The position numbers and the translations under genes were made by a program. DNA of 64,000 bases, from assembly GCA_004297825.1 (NCBI GenBank), contig SCSX01000036.1:1-64000 (forward strand). Direction: 5' to 3'. Positions 25,482 through 33,445 of the stretch are shown piece after piece. Each line of letters begins with the position of its first letter. Position 1 is the first letter of the stretch. Source of the DNA: Spirochaetota bacterium. GTDB taxonomy: Bacteria > Spirochaetota > UBA4802 > UBA5368. The notes under the pieces are model-generated. The model saw only the letters and a program-made list of their open reading frames with translations. It was not told where the DNA came from and made no database searches.

Positions 25482-26456
25482 ATGAAAAAAAGTAAAATCC
25501 TGAGAATCGTTACCTTAGTAATTCTTATCATGATTGCAAATTCGGCGTTCGCTCAGGAGAAAACCGAGCCGGCCAGGGAAGAGCCCGTATCGCGCTGGGA
25601 GCCGACCGTGCTGACTCCCATTAACCTTTATGACACCTTTACCTTCGACGAGAAAAACCAGACAACCGTAAGGACATCCATGTATATTTTCGGCCCCGCC
25701 TTCGTGACCGTGTGGGGCCTTGTTGAATGGGGATGGTTTTCCGGGCACTCATTTAAAGTCCATCCCACCGACGTATGGGGGGCCGATGCGCTGGATGGCG
25801 GTTCCGACAAGCTCGGGCACATGTTTGGCGCGTATACGGCGAAGCGCGCAGCCACGTTTCTTTTCCGGGCATCGGGTGATTCCAGGCTGAAAGCGAACCT
25901 TATGGGCGCGGCGTATGCCGAAGTCGTCACTCTGATACTCGAATTCGGTGACGGATTGTCGACCGCGTATGGATTTGATCCCTGGGATGTGGTGGGTAAC
26001 AATGTCGGTATCCTCGCAGGTTTCCTGCTCGACCAGTTTCCGGTACTGGACCGCATGTTCGCCCTGCAGTGCGAATGGATCCCCTCAAAGAAGTTCAGGA
26101 AAAATTTCGAGCCGTTCACCCAGAATTCAGATGTTTTCACGGACTACAGCGGGCAAAAAATCCTGCTGGCCACCAAGCTGGGGGGTATTCCTTACCTGTC
26201 GCGCACCCCGCTGCGCTACCTCAATGTCGACCTGGGATACTATGCGCGCGGCTATTATAACAATTATTACAAGAGCAATACTCAGAACCTCTACCTGGGA
26301 CTCTCGGTGAATTATTCCATCGCATTCGGGGATTTGCTACCGACAGGATACACTTCTTCCACCTTCCAGTCTATATTCAATTATTATCATGTTCCGCTTA
26401 CCCTGGAGGCGAAAAAATGGGAGCTGGTACGTGTTCCCAATAACGACGAATTTTAG
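25482..26456 (+). CDS. Exported DUF2279/YfiM-like protein
   Basis: This 324-aa protein has a Sec signal peptide (IVTLVILIMIANSAFAQ). The segment GGSDKLGHMFGAYTAKRAA, followed by a region with DPWDVVGNNVGILAGFLL, is characteristic of DUF2279/YfiM-type envelope proteins. The C-terminal third has alternating aromatic residues (YLNVDLGYYARGYYNNYY), which may form membrane-facing strands. Function is unknown. Its last 26 nt overlap the start of the metallophosphoesterase gene, so they form an operon. Confidence 0.65.
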   Translation: MKKSKILRIVTLVILIMIANSAFAQEKTEPAREEPVSRWEPTVLTPINLYDTFTFDEKNQTTVRTSMYIFGPAFVTVWGLVEWGWFSGHSFKVHPTDVWGADALDGGSDKLGHMFGAYTAKRAATFLFRASGDSRLKANLMGAAYAEVVTLILEFGDGLSTAYGFDPWDVVGNNVGILAGFLLDQFPVLDRMFALQCEWIPSKKFRKNFEPFTQNSDVFTDYSGQKILLATKLGGIPYLSRTPLRYLNVDLGYYARGYYNNYYKSNTQNLYLGLSVNYSIAFGDLLPTGYTSSTFQSIFNYYHVPLTLEAKKWELVRVPNNDEF

Positions 26457-27369
26457 GCGCGCGCTCCTCGTCCTGCTGGCCGTCGCCTGCGTTTTCACGG
26501 CATGCGATAAATCACGGTTACTCCCCGGGAAGAATTTTTCCGGCACCGAAAGCACCCTTGTCATGTGGGTGCATTCGGATATCCAACCGCACACCCCCTC
26601 CCAGTACTGGCACTACGAGACCGCGGTGAAGGACATGGCACGCCACCTTACCGGCGTGACCATGGCGATCGTCGCGGGCGATATCGTACAGTTTTCGAAG
26701 AGCCCGCAGGATTATGAATGGTTCCTGAAAACGCGCGAGGGGGCCCGAGTCCCCTACTGGTTCGAGATCGCGGGCAACCATGACGCCAAGGATTTCCCCA
26801 CCTTCCAGAAATACTTCACGCGCCCCCTGCATTACGCGGTCACGGTGGGCAATATCCTGATCGTGCTCATGTCGGACGAACAGAACAGCCCCGATACGGA
26901 TATTTCCCCTCTCACCTTTGAATGGTGGAAAAACCTGGTGGTGAACAACCAGGACCGCATACTCATAACCGTAACGCACGCCCACTTGAAAGAAAGCAAC
27001 CTTGCGGCGTCATCCATCTACACGATGATAATCAAGGACGGCGAGCGGTTCGCGGAGGTATTGAAGAAGTACCGGGTGGACGTCTGGATATCCGGGCATA
27101 CGCACATGCCCTACTACGTGCCGGGGAGGACGAACGCGGTACCGGAATTGAACGGCACGCTGTTCATGGACGTCGCCTCGATAAAGAAGGACTTTTTCCT
27201 GGACACGATCGATTCGCGCATCCTCATTTTCGAGCGGGGCTCGAACGTGATGAAGATGCGCGTGCGCGATCATGAAAAGCACCAGTTCGTGCAGGGCCTG
27301 GACGTGAACCACCCGCTGGGCCGCGCGTTCGACTGGGACGGAAGCCCGCCGGTGGTCCTGGAACAGTAA
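26431..27369 (+). CDS. Metallophosphoesterase lipoprotein (calcineurin-like)
   Basis: From GTG 26431, with GGAG 7 nt upstream, the product is a 312-aa lipoprotein: hydrophobic RALLVLLAVACVFTA then Cys and DK. Metal-site motifs occur in order: WVHSDIQ, VAGDIV, AGNHD, VTHAH and SGHTHM. This set defines the two-metal phosphoesterase superfamily. An ATG at 26389 would place 14 extra residues ahead of the signal and lacks a ribosome site. The substrate is unknown; it is coupled to the preceding DUF2279-like gene. Confidence 0.85.
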   Translation: MFPITTNFRRALLVLLAVACVFTACDKSRLLPGKNFSGTESTLVMWVHSDIQPHTPSQYWHYETAVKDMARHLTGVTMAIVAGDIVQFSKSPQDYEWFLKTREGARVPYWFEIAGNHDAKDFPTFQKYFTRPLHYAVTVGNILIVLMSDEQNSPDTDISPLTFEWWKNLVVNNQDRILITVTHAHLKESNLAASSIYTMIIKDGERFAEVLKKYRVDVWISGHTHMPYYVPGRTNAVPELNGTLFMDVASIKKDFFLDTIDSRILIFERGSNVMKMRVRDHEKHQFVQGLDVNHPLGRAFDWDGSPPVVLEQ

Positions 27370-28821
27370 TTACCAGCGTTTTCCCAGGAGCGAACCCAGC
27401 ACCCCGCGCACGAGCTGGCGGCCGATCTGGCTTCCCGCGGCGCGCGCGAGGCTTTTGACCACCGTCTCGCCCACCGAGTCGCCGCGCCTTCCCGCCGGCT
27501 TCTTCCCGCCGGATTTTTTCGTCTCTTCTTTTTCGGCATCCTCCGACGCCTTGTCGGCGCGGCCCTTGAGCTTTTCGAAGGCGGACTCGCGGTCTACGGG
27601 CTCGTCATATTTTCCCGCAACGGAGGACGATTTCATGGCGGCCTTGCGCTCGTCGGCGGTGAGGGGACCTATCTGGCTCGAGGGCGGGCATATGAACGCG
27701 CGCTCGACGACCGAGGGCGTGCCTTTCTCGTCCAGGAAGGAGACAAGCGCCTCGCCCACGCCCAGTTCCGTGATCGCGGTCTCGATCTTGATCTTGGGGT
27801 TCGCCCGGAACGTCTGGGCGGCGGACTTCACGGCCTTCTGGTCCTTGGGGGTAAACGCGCGCAGCGCGTGCTGCACGCGGTTGCCGAGCTGTCCCAGGAT
27901 CATCTCCGGGATGTCGAGCGGGTTCTGGCTCACGAAGTAGACGCCCACGCCCTTGGAGCGGATGAGCCGCACCACCTGTTCCACCTTTTCCATGAGCGCC
28001 TTGGGCGCGTCGTTGAACAGGAGATGGGCCTCGTCGAAGAAGAAGACGAGCTTGGGCTTGTCCAGGTCCCCGGCCTCGGGAAGGGTTTCGAAGAGCTCGC
28101 TGAGAAGCCACAGCAGGAAGGTCGCGTATACCTTGGGCGACTGGATGAGCTTGTCCGAGGCGAGTATGTTGATGACGCCCTTGCCCTTCACCGTGAGCAT
28201 GAGGTCCTCGATGGACAGCGCCGGTTCGCCGAAAAACTGGTCCGCACCCTGCTCCTCGAGCGCGAGGAGCCCCCGCTGGATGGTGCCGATGCTCGCGGAG
28301 CTCACCTTGCCGTACTCGGTGGTGAACTGCTCGGCGTTGTCGCCCACGTGCTTGAGCATGGCGCGCAGGTCCTTCATATCAAGGAGCAGGAGGCCGTTGT
28401 CGTCGGCAACCTTGAAGACGAGCGAGAGGACGCCGCTCTGGGTTTCGTTCAGGTCGAGGAGGCGCGAAAGCAGCACGGGCCCCATCTCGGAGATCGTGGT
28501 GCGCACGGGATGCCCGTCCTTTCCGAAGACGTCTCAGAAGGCGACAGGGCAGCCCTCGCCCTTGAACGCCGGGAGTTTCATTTCTTTTATACGCGCCTTG
28601 ATCCTGTCGTTTTCCTTCCCGGGGTTGGCGATGCCGGAGAGGTCTCCCTTGACGTCGGCCATGAAGACGGGGACGCCTATCGCGCTGAAGCTTTCGGCGA
28701 TCTTCTGCAGCGTCACCGTTTTGCCGGTGCCGGTCGCGCCCGCGATGAGCCCGTGGCGGTTCGCCATTTTCGCGAGCAGCTCGATTTCCTTGTCGCCCTT
28801 GGCTACGAACAGGTTTTCCAT
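27370..28821 (-). pseudogene. YjgR/DUF853-family HerA-like ATPase interrupted by an in-frame UGA
   Basis: The full frame from ATG 28821 (GGAGGAG upstream) to 27370 has 483 codons and matches YjgR/DUF853. The N-terminal part has Walker A GATGTGKT (about residues 28-35) and VFMADVKGDLSG. The C-terminal part has [25 protein letters not shown] and the Walker [13 protein letters not shown]. Codon 96 (28534-28536) is TGA between GCPVAF and [10 protein letters not shown]. From memory, family members have Trp there (FWDVFG), so one TGG-to-TGA change explains it. Neighbouring genes use UGA as stop. The gene is either newly inactivated, read through, split into two polypeptides, or a base-call error. 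Confidence 0.85.
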
Positions 28822-29073
28822 GACTCCTCCAGGTGATATCGGTCGGGGACTTTTCGCGGCGTACGGACGGGGATGCGTCCCGTCGCGCGGCTTCCCGCGT
28901 CCCCACGCGGCGTGGCAGTATCGGACCCGAAAAATAGTGGGGGGCCGATTCGCCTTCATGATTTAATCAGGAACCGGAAGCACAGTCAACACCAAAAACG
29001 CGGCAAATTTGTATTGAAAAATGCGGCACGCGCGGGAAGATTGCCGGTAAATCACGGATCACGGGAGGAACCT

Positions 29074-29895
29074 ATGTCCGGCTACCAGTTCTACATCGTC
29101 GAGAAAAAACCGCCCATCGCCTGGGTATACCTGAACCGCCCCGACAAGTTCAACGCGATGCACGAACCCGCCTGGACGGAAACCCCGCCCATTTTCGCCG
29201 ACCTGGACGCGGACGATGAGATCAAGGTGGTGATCGTCGCGGGGAAGGGGAAGCATTTTTCCGCCGGGATCGACATGATGGGCATGGCGGGCGTGATCCC
29301 CGAGGTGGGGAGCCGGGACCAACTGGGCGCGACCAAGTGGAAATTCATCCCCAAGATATACATGCTGCAGGAGACCATGACCTGCATCGAGAAATGCCGC
29401 AAGCCCGTGATCGCGGCGATACATGGCTACTGCATAGGCGCGGGGCTGGATATGGCGACCGCGTGCGATATCCGGCTGTGCACGGCGGACGCGAGCTTCT
29501 CGCTGCGCGAGGCGGCCGTGGGCTTCGTCGCGGACGTGGGCGTGCTGCAGCGCATCCCGCACATCGTGGGACAGGGCGTCGCGCGCGAGCTCGCCTACAC
29601 GGCGAAGAATATCGACGCGAAGCGCGCGAAGGAGGTGCTCCTCGTGAACGAGGTGTTCGACACGCAGGAGGCGCTCATGGCCGGCGCGGAGGCGATGGCG
29701 ATGGAGATCGCCGCGAACTCGCCGCTCGCGGTGCAGGCCTCCAAGGACGTGCTGAACTACGGGATAGGCAAGAGCGTGGACGAGGCCCTCAAGTACGTGG
29801 CATCGATAAGCGCGAACATCATTCCCTCGAACGACCTCTTCGAGGCGATGACCGCGAAGATGGAGAAGCGGAAGCCCAATTTCACGGGGAAATAA
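29074..29895 (+). CDS. Enoyl-CoA hydratase/isomerase family, dienoyl-CoA isomerase-like
   Basis: This 273-aa crotonase-fold protein has the CoA/oxyanion motif GKGKHFSAGIDMMGM and IAAIHGYCIGAGLDMATACD. FVADVGVLQRIPHIVGQG is close to the segment holding the active-site Asp of delta3,5-delta2,4-dienoyl-CoA isomerases (ECH1), so isomerisation of conjugated dienoyl-CoA is more likely than plain hydration. ATG 29074 follows GGGAGG. A role in fatty-acid breakdown is probable, but no other beta-oxidation genes flank it. Confidence 0.82.
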   Translation: MSGYQFYIVEKKPPIAWVYLNRPDKFNAMHEPAWTETPPIFADLDADDEIKVVIVAGKGKHFSAGIDMMGMAGVIPEVGSRDQLGATKWKFIPKIYMLQETMTCIEKCRKPVIAAIHGYCIGAGLDMATACDIRLCTADASFSLREAAVGFVADVGVLQRIPHIVGQGVARELAYTAKNIDAKRAKEVLLVNEVFDTQEALMAGAEAMAMEIAANSPLAVQASKDVLNYGIGKSVDEALKYVASISANIIPSNDLFEAMTAKMEKRKPNFTGK

Positions 29896-29912
29896 GCCCG
29901 AACACACGGGCT

Positions 29913-30332
29913 TTATGCCCGGTGAAGTTTCACACCCGCCTGTCCCGCGGCCGCGGCGAGGTCGTCGTCAAGAGTTGCCAGGGCAGCCCTGTTTCTGAGC
30001 GCGCATTCCAGGTATGCCGCGTCGTACGCCGAAAGCCCGTACAACTGCGCAAGGTCGAACAGGCCTGTGAGGTAATCCGGCCCGCAGATATTTTCATCTC
30101 CCATTCCAAGCTCGCCCAGCAATGAGATCACGCCCGCCGCGTCCGCGTGGCTGATGCGTTTTCTGCGCACGGCGGTCGCGATCACATTGGCGGTTTCGTA
30201 CCACCAGAGCGCGGGTACGACTACGCGGTCACGCGGTCCCAGCGACTTGAAAAATTCCGATACCAGCACGGACTTTTCGTCGGGAAGGAAAAGCGCGGAG
30301 GTGAACGAGCAATCCGTCACCCAGGCGGTCAC
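29913..30332 (-). CDS. vapC: VapC-type PIN-domain toxin
   Basis: This 139-aa PIN domain has four acidic residues typical of VapC ribonucleases: Asp in WVTDCSF, Glu in WWYETANV, Asp in SAYDAAYLE and Asp in LATLDDDL. The start is GTG 30332, overlapping the antitoxin stop by 4 bp (GTGA). Such toxins cut tRNA or rRNA and are neutralised by the upstream antitoxin. Confidence 0.88.
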   Translation of the reverse strand: MTAWVTDCSFTSALFLPDEKSVLVSEFFKSLGPRDRVVVPALWWYETANVIATAVRRKRISHADAAGVISLLGELGMGDENICGPDYLTGLFDLAQLYGLSAYDAAYLECALRNRAALATLDDDLAAAAGQAGVKLHRA

Positions 30333-30580
30333 CGCTTTCTCCCCTCGCCGATAAGCTCACGGATGGAACCGTCGCCGCGCACCGTGGCGCGGATTTCCGC
30401 GAGCCTTTGGACGGCGTCGCGGCGCGCCGATTCGCCCTTCTCCGCGAAGGGAACGATGCGCGCCACGGGCGTCCCGCGCCTGGTAATGGTCACCGAGGCG
30501 CCCCCCGCCGCCTCCTCGAGAAGCGCGGCGAGGCAGGTCTTGGCCTCGAAGGAGCCGACGGATTTTTCTTTCACTTTCAT
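30329..30580 (-). CDS. vapB: VapB/Phd-type antitoxin
   Basis: This 83-aa protein starts MKVKEKSVGSFEAKTCLAAL, the Phd/YefM-like fold, followed by VTITRRGTPVARIVPF and a charged tail. It is the first gene of the module, overlapping vapC by 4 bp. Repeated ACCAGT sites just upstream are its likely operator. Confidence 0.85.
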   Translation of the reverse strand: MKVKEKSVGSFEAKTCLAALLEEAAGGASVTITRRGTPVARIVPFAEKGESARRDAVQRLAEIRATVRGDGSIRELIGEGRKR

Positions 30581-30582
30581 GT

Positions 30583-30610
30583 AAACCAGTATAATATACC
30601 AGTTGGTTAA
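30583..30610 (-). promoter_or_regulatory. Operator/promoter of vapBC
   Basis: ACCAGT occurs at 30585-30590 and again at 30598-30603, separated by the AT-rich ATAATAT. AACCA ahead and TGGTT behind give partial dyad symmetry. The block lies 3 nt upstream of vapB and overlaps where a -10 element would be. This is the usual position for autoregulation by an antitoxin. Confidence 0.45.
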
Positions 30611-30634
30611 TGTCGAGCGGGAAAAATAAAGGCG

Positions 30635-30684
30635 CGTCCGGCGATGAAGGCACGGATACGTATCCGCGCCTTCATCGCCGGACG
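30635..30684. repeat. Long near-perfect palindrome
   Basis: The arms CGTCCGGCGATGAAGG (30635-30650) and CCTTCATCGCCGGACG (30669-30684) pair perfectly. The inner part continues through CGGATA / TATCCG with one mismatch. The total stem is about 24 bp with almost no loop. It has no T-run on either side, so it is not a classic terminator. It lies between the vapBC module and the low-GC outer-membrane gene. Confidence 0.85.
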
Positions 30685-30795
30685 TATCGGCGTTTCGGTT
30701 TTCGGTGAAATCTGTGAATCGGCGAAGGGGGATGGGGTTTGATGCGCGAACATGCCTGTAAAGTATGGTTTGCCGGGAGTATGCGGAAATGAGAA

Positions 30796-30816
30796 GGGCC
30801 GCCTTGAGGGCGGCCC
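30796..30816 (-). terminator. Terminator hairpin of the outer-membrane protein gene
   Basis: GGGCCGCC-TTGAG-GGCGGCCC forms an 8-bp GC stem about 27 nt after the stop of the gene at 30843-31958. In minus orientation it is followed by TTCTCATTT, a short U-rich stretch. Confidence 0.6.
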
Positions 30817-30842
30817 AGCGTGAGTATAATTTATTGGAGAGT

Positions 30843-31958
30843 TTACCAGACTATGCCAGCGGTGAGGCCAACGGCGGCTCCGGACATCGTGTAATAAATT
30901 ACCTGTAGATCGATTTTTACAACGGAAATATTAAGTCCTAATCCGGCCATGATTTTTGGTCGAATAAAATAAGGTCTTTCGCCTAGTGTTGATCCATCGA
31001 TGGATACCTTCCCCGGTAAAAAGGTGTAAGCACCTGGGATGTTCGTGTCCGTATTTTCAACCGCGACATCACCCGCCGATTTTAAAACGATATCCGCTTT
31101 GCCATAGCTGAAGTCAACGCCTGCACCCAAGGTCAGGTTTAGGAGCCATAATAATTGAACAGATGTTACCACGTCGACGGGAATCGTATAAGAATAGGTA
31201 GTAACACCGATGGCGACTGTGGGGTCCACCACGACATCACCTTGGAAATATAAACCTCCGCCCATATCTCCTGTGTTAAAGTGTTGTGTTTGGGTATCGA
31301 TTTTCGCATCATACACTATTTCGCTCTTATGATATATTAGACCCGTCCCCAGGGAGAGCCCTCTCCATTTGAGAAATCCCCAGCCCATACCATGCTCGCG
31401 AATAAGCGCGTAGTTGGCACCAATTCCTATCAGGGTATTATTAACATCCAATTCTTCAACGGGTTTCCAGGAAACCTTACCAAATTTGAAGTTCAGATAA
31501 AGATCGTCCATGATGAATTTTGCATTGATACCAACGTTGACAAAGGAGATACCCGCGCTCAGTCCCGCATACAAGTCTCCTTTCTTTTCCAGTTCTTGTC
31601 CGATTTTATCATAGTAGGAGGGATCTACGCTTGGGGCTTGGGCGCCAAGCATTACACCAGTTGAGATTGCGAACAAGTCGTAGTTCTGATATCCCTGCAA
31701 AGTGCCCGCATGCGCAGAGTAGATATTCGCGTTCGCAAATCCGGTCGCGAGGTCGTTTTGCTTATCGTATTTTGCAAGGGTCGTGTTCGCACTGGCAATC
31801 GCACTAGTAAACGCGGAGTTTATAAAACCATTTATGGTGGCATCAAAGGCCGTCCCTGAAATTTTTGGTTCTGTTCCGGAAATCACCGCAGCATTCAGTG
31901 TGGGTGCAATTCCCACAATCATTCCTAATACTAAAGCAAATAAACAAATCTTTCTCAT
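30843..31958 (-). CDS. Probable outer-membrane beta-barrel protein, low GC
   Basis: From ATG 31958, with AAGGAGGAG in front, the product is 371 aa. It has a Sec signal (ICLFALVLGMIVGIAPTLNAA). The rest alternates Gly and aromatic residues in strand-like blocks (GLSAGISFVNVGINAKFIMDD, LSLGTGLIYHKSEIVYDAK) and ends in a hydrophobic strand with terminal Trp (GLTAGIVW), as in outer-membrane barrels. No named family was recognised with confidence. Its base composition is clearly more AT-rich than the genes on both sides, which may reflect transfer. Its own promoter and terminator are visible. Confidence 0.7.
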   Translation of the reverse strand: MRKICLFALVLGMIVGIAPTLNAAVISGTEPKISGTAFDATINGFINSAFTSAIASANTTLAKYDKQNDLATGFANANIYSAHAGTLQGYQNYDLFAISTGVMLGAQAPSVDPSYYDKIGQELEKKGDLYAGLSAGISFVNVGINAKFIMDDLYLNFKFGKVSWKPVEELDVNNTLIGIGANYALIREHGMGWGFLKWRGLSLGTGLIYHKSEIVYDAKIDTQTQHFNTGDMGGGLYFQGDVVVDPTVAIGVTTYSYTIPVDVVTSVQLLWLLNLTLGAGVDFSYGKADIVLKSAGDVAVENTDTNIPGAYTFLPGKVSIDGSTLGERPYFIRPKIMAGLGLNISVVKIDLQVIYYTMSGAAVGLTAGIVW

Positions 31959-32008
31959 ATCTCCTCCTTCAATCATCGCCCGAAGGCAATGTTCCTGACT
32001 ATTATCTT

Positions 32009-32037
32009 AGTATATTCCCCTGTTGCAAAAAAGGCAA
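32009..32037 (-). promoter_or_regulatory. Promoter of the low-GC outer-membrane gene
   Basis: On the minus strand TTGCCT (32037-32032) and TATACT (32014-32009) are separated by 17 nt. The predicted start lies near 32002, giving a leader of about 45 nt with AAGGAGGAG before ATG 31958. Confidence 0.65.
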
Positions 32038-32085
32038 TAAATTTTAGACCGGGCGGGCGTTCAGGGCGGTGTCGTGGGTGGTGCA

Positions 32086-32127
32086 AACCCGGTTAAAGCA
32101 AGACAACCGGGGAGAATTTACCGGGTT
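32086..32127. repeat. Inverted repeat in a 240-nt gene-free stretch
   Basis: AACCCGGTTAAA (32086-32097) and TTTACCGGGTT (32117-32127) are nearly perfect inverted copies with one bulged T. The stretch 32041-32278 between the outer-membrane gene promoter and the YbaK-like gene holds nothing else I recognise. The repeat could terminate the YbaK-like transcript or bind a regulator. Confidence 0.5.
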
Positions 32128-32278
32128 CGGCAAGGGAGCCTGAATAAGTATTCATGCTCATGGTGATTTTAGTGCGCGAGCATGCTCATATTGGCGCATG
32201 GTTGAACAACGTAAATTGTATCAGCCCCCTGATTTTAATAATTCCGGGTAGGAAATGCGCATTACCGAGGGCTATCGG

Positions 32279-32749
32279 TCATGAATTCAGCACAGTAATG
32301 TCCAAAACTGTGGGCTTCGTCAGGCGCTCGAAATCGGTGTAGTCCATCCTGATAAGCTCGCTGTGGGACCCCGCGTTGAACGCGATCTCCTTGTCCTTTG
32401 CAAGCTCGCGGGAGGCGTACACCTCCAGCCCGTAGAGGTTGCCGAACGGGGGCATCGCGCCGAGCTCGCAGTCCGGGAAGACCTCTTTGAATTCCTCCTC
32501 ACGGCAAAGCTCGACATTTTTCGTAGAAACAGCCTGGCGGAGGCTCTCGAGGCTCAGTTTATGGCTTGCGGGCACGACCGCCATGGCGAGCTTCCCGTTG
32601 ATCTTCACGATCACGGATTTGGCGAGCTCCTTCCCGGGGATGTGCGCTGAATGCGCTATCCCCTGGGCGGTGTAGGCCGGCGAATGCATGATGCTCACGT
32701 ACTTGATGCTGTTCTGGTCCAGGAATGCGCGCAATTTCTGTCCCGGCAT
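32279..32749 (-). CDS. YbaK/ProX-type aminoacyl-tRNA deacylase
   Basis: This 156-aa protein has the YbaK/EbsC fold: YTAQGIAHSAHIPGKELAKSV with the conserved Lys of the active site, VVPASHKLSLESL, and GAMPPFGNLYGLEVY containing the G-x-x-x-P-x-G loop. Family members hydrolyse mischarged aminoacyl-tRNA such as Cys-tRNA(Pro) or Ala-tRNA(Pro). It stands alone on the minus strand. Confidence 0.85.
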   Translation of the reverse strand: MPGQKLRAFLDQNSIKYVSIMHSPAYTAQGIAHSAHIPGKELAKSVIVKINGKLAMAVVPASHKLSLESLRQAVSTKNVELCREEEFKEVFPDCELGAMPPFGNLYGLEVYASRELAKDKEIAFNAGSHSELIRMDYTDFERLTKPTVLDITVLNS

Positions 32750-32813
32750 AGCGTCCTCCTTGTACGTTTGAGATTACCTCTAACGTACTAAGGGGGACGG
32801 ATGAAAACAAGCG

Positions 32814-33281
32814 TCAGGGTGGTGAGAGAAGCGAGGAGTCGATTGGTTTTCCCCAGAATATTTTCCAGCAAAGGGCTCCGTCCAAGGGCTGGAGAATGAT
32901 GAAATAGTTATTGAATGAATAATTATCTGTGTACGCGTCAAATTTTCTCGCCAAAATCCGGCGCACCAGCCCCTCAAGCAATTCTCCGACAGCCATCGCC
33001 ACCAGCAGGGAGACGGTGCGTTTGAAAAATTTTTTCATATCCATAAAGAGGTCATGGTCCCTGGGGCACACGCAGATATGCAGCGCCTTCCAATCCTCAT
33101 TTTCATCGACTTCCTGGCGCTCTACGCCCCGATTAGCCCTTCCCAGCTTCTGGTGGTTTTTCATCATCTGCTTCATTAGAAAAATAATGATCCAACACTG
33201 GGATTTGCCGGTTTGTATGGATGCATCGAGCAGGGTCTCGCGAGTGGCACGCGTGGTGTTGATACTGGTATCGATTCCCAT
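32814..33281 (-). CDS. Unknown protein with ribbon-helix-helix-like segments
   Basis: This 155-aa protein has GGAGG 8 nt before ATG 33281. The middle part (WKALHICVCPRDHDLFMDMK, then KFFKRTVSLLVAMAVGELL) reads like the strand-helix-helix of CopG/MetJ-type DNA-binding proteins. The N-terminal part (TRETLLDASIQTGKSQCWII) may be a second copy. Leptospira DUF1564 proteins are said to be CopG-like and a relation is possible, but I cannot confirm it. Its base composition is more AT-rich than the neighbours. Function is unknown. Confidence 0.5.
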   Translation of the reverse strand: MGIDTSINTTRATRETLLDASIQTGKSQCWIIIFLMKQMMKNHQKLGRANRGVERQEVDENEDWKALHICVCPRDHDLFMDMKKFFKRTVSLLVAMAVGELLEGLVRRILARKFDAYTDNYSFNNYFIILQPLDGALCWKIFWGKPIDSSLLSPP

Positions 33282-33408
33282 ATTTTGCCTCCGTTGACAG
33301 ATATGCCCTTATTACGGAGGTGAGTGATGAAACAGAAAATATTTTTGTCTTTATCCGGAAGGCATATGCGGTTAAAGCAGAATAGTTATTCATGCATTCA
33401 ACACAGAC

Positions 33409-33434
33409 CGGCCCCCGGAATACCCCGGGGGCCG
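33409..33434 (-). terminator. Terminator hairpin of clpB
   Basis: CGGCCCCCGG / CCGGGGGCCG with a 6-nt loop lies 12 nt beyond the clpB stop. The minus-strand sequence after the stem (GTCTGTGTTG) is weakly U-rich. Confidence 0.6.
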
Positions 33435-33445
33435 TATCAGCACCA

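Noticed and set aside
27370-28821. UGA at codon 96 as a selenocysteine codon
   Set aside because: No SECIS-like hairpin was evident just downstream, the family uses Trp at this place, and no selenium gene is in the window.
30635-30684. Palindrome considered as a CRISPR repeat
   Set aside because: Only one copy is present, with no spacers or cas genes.
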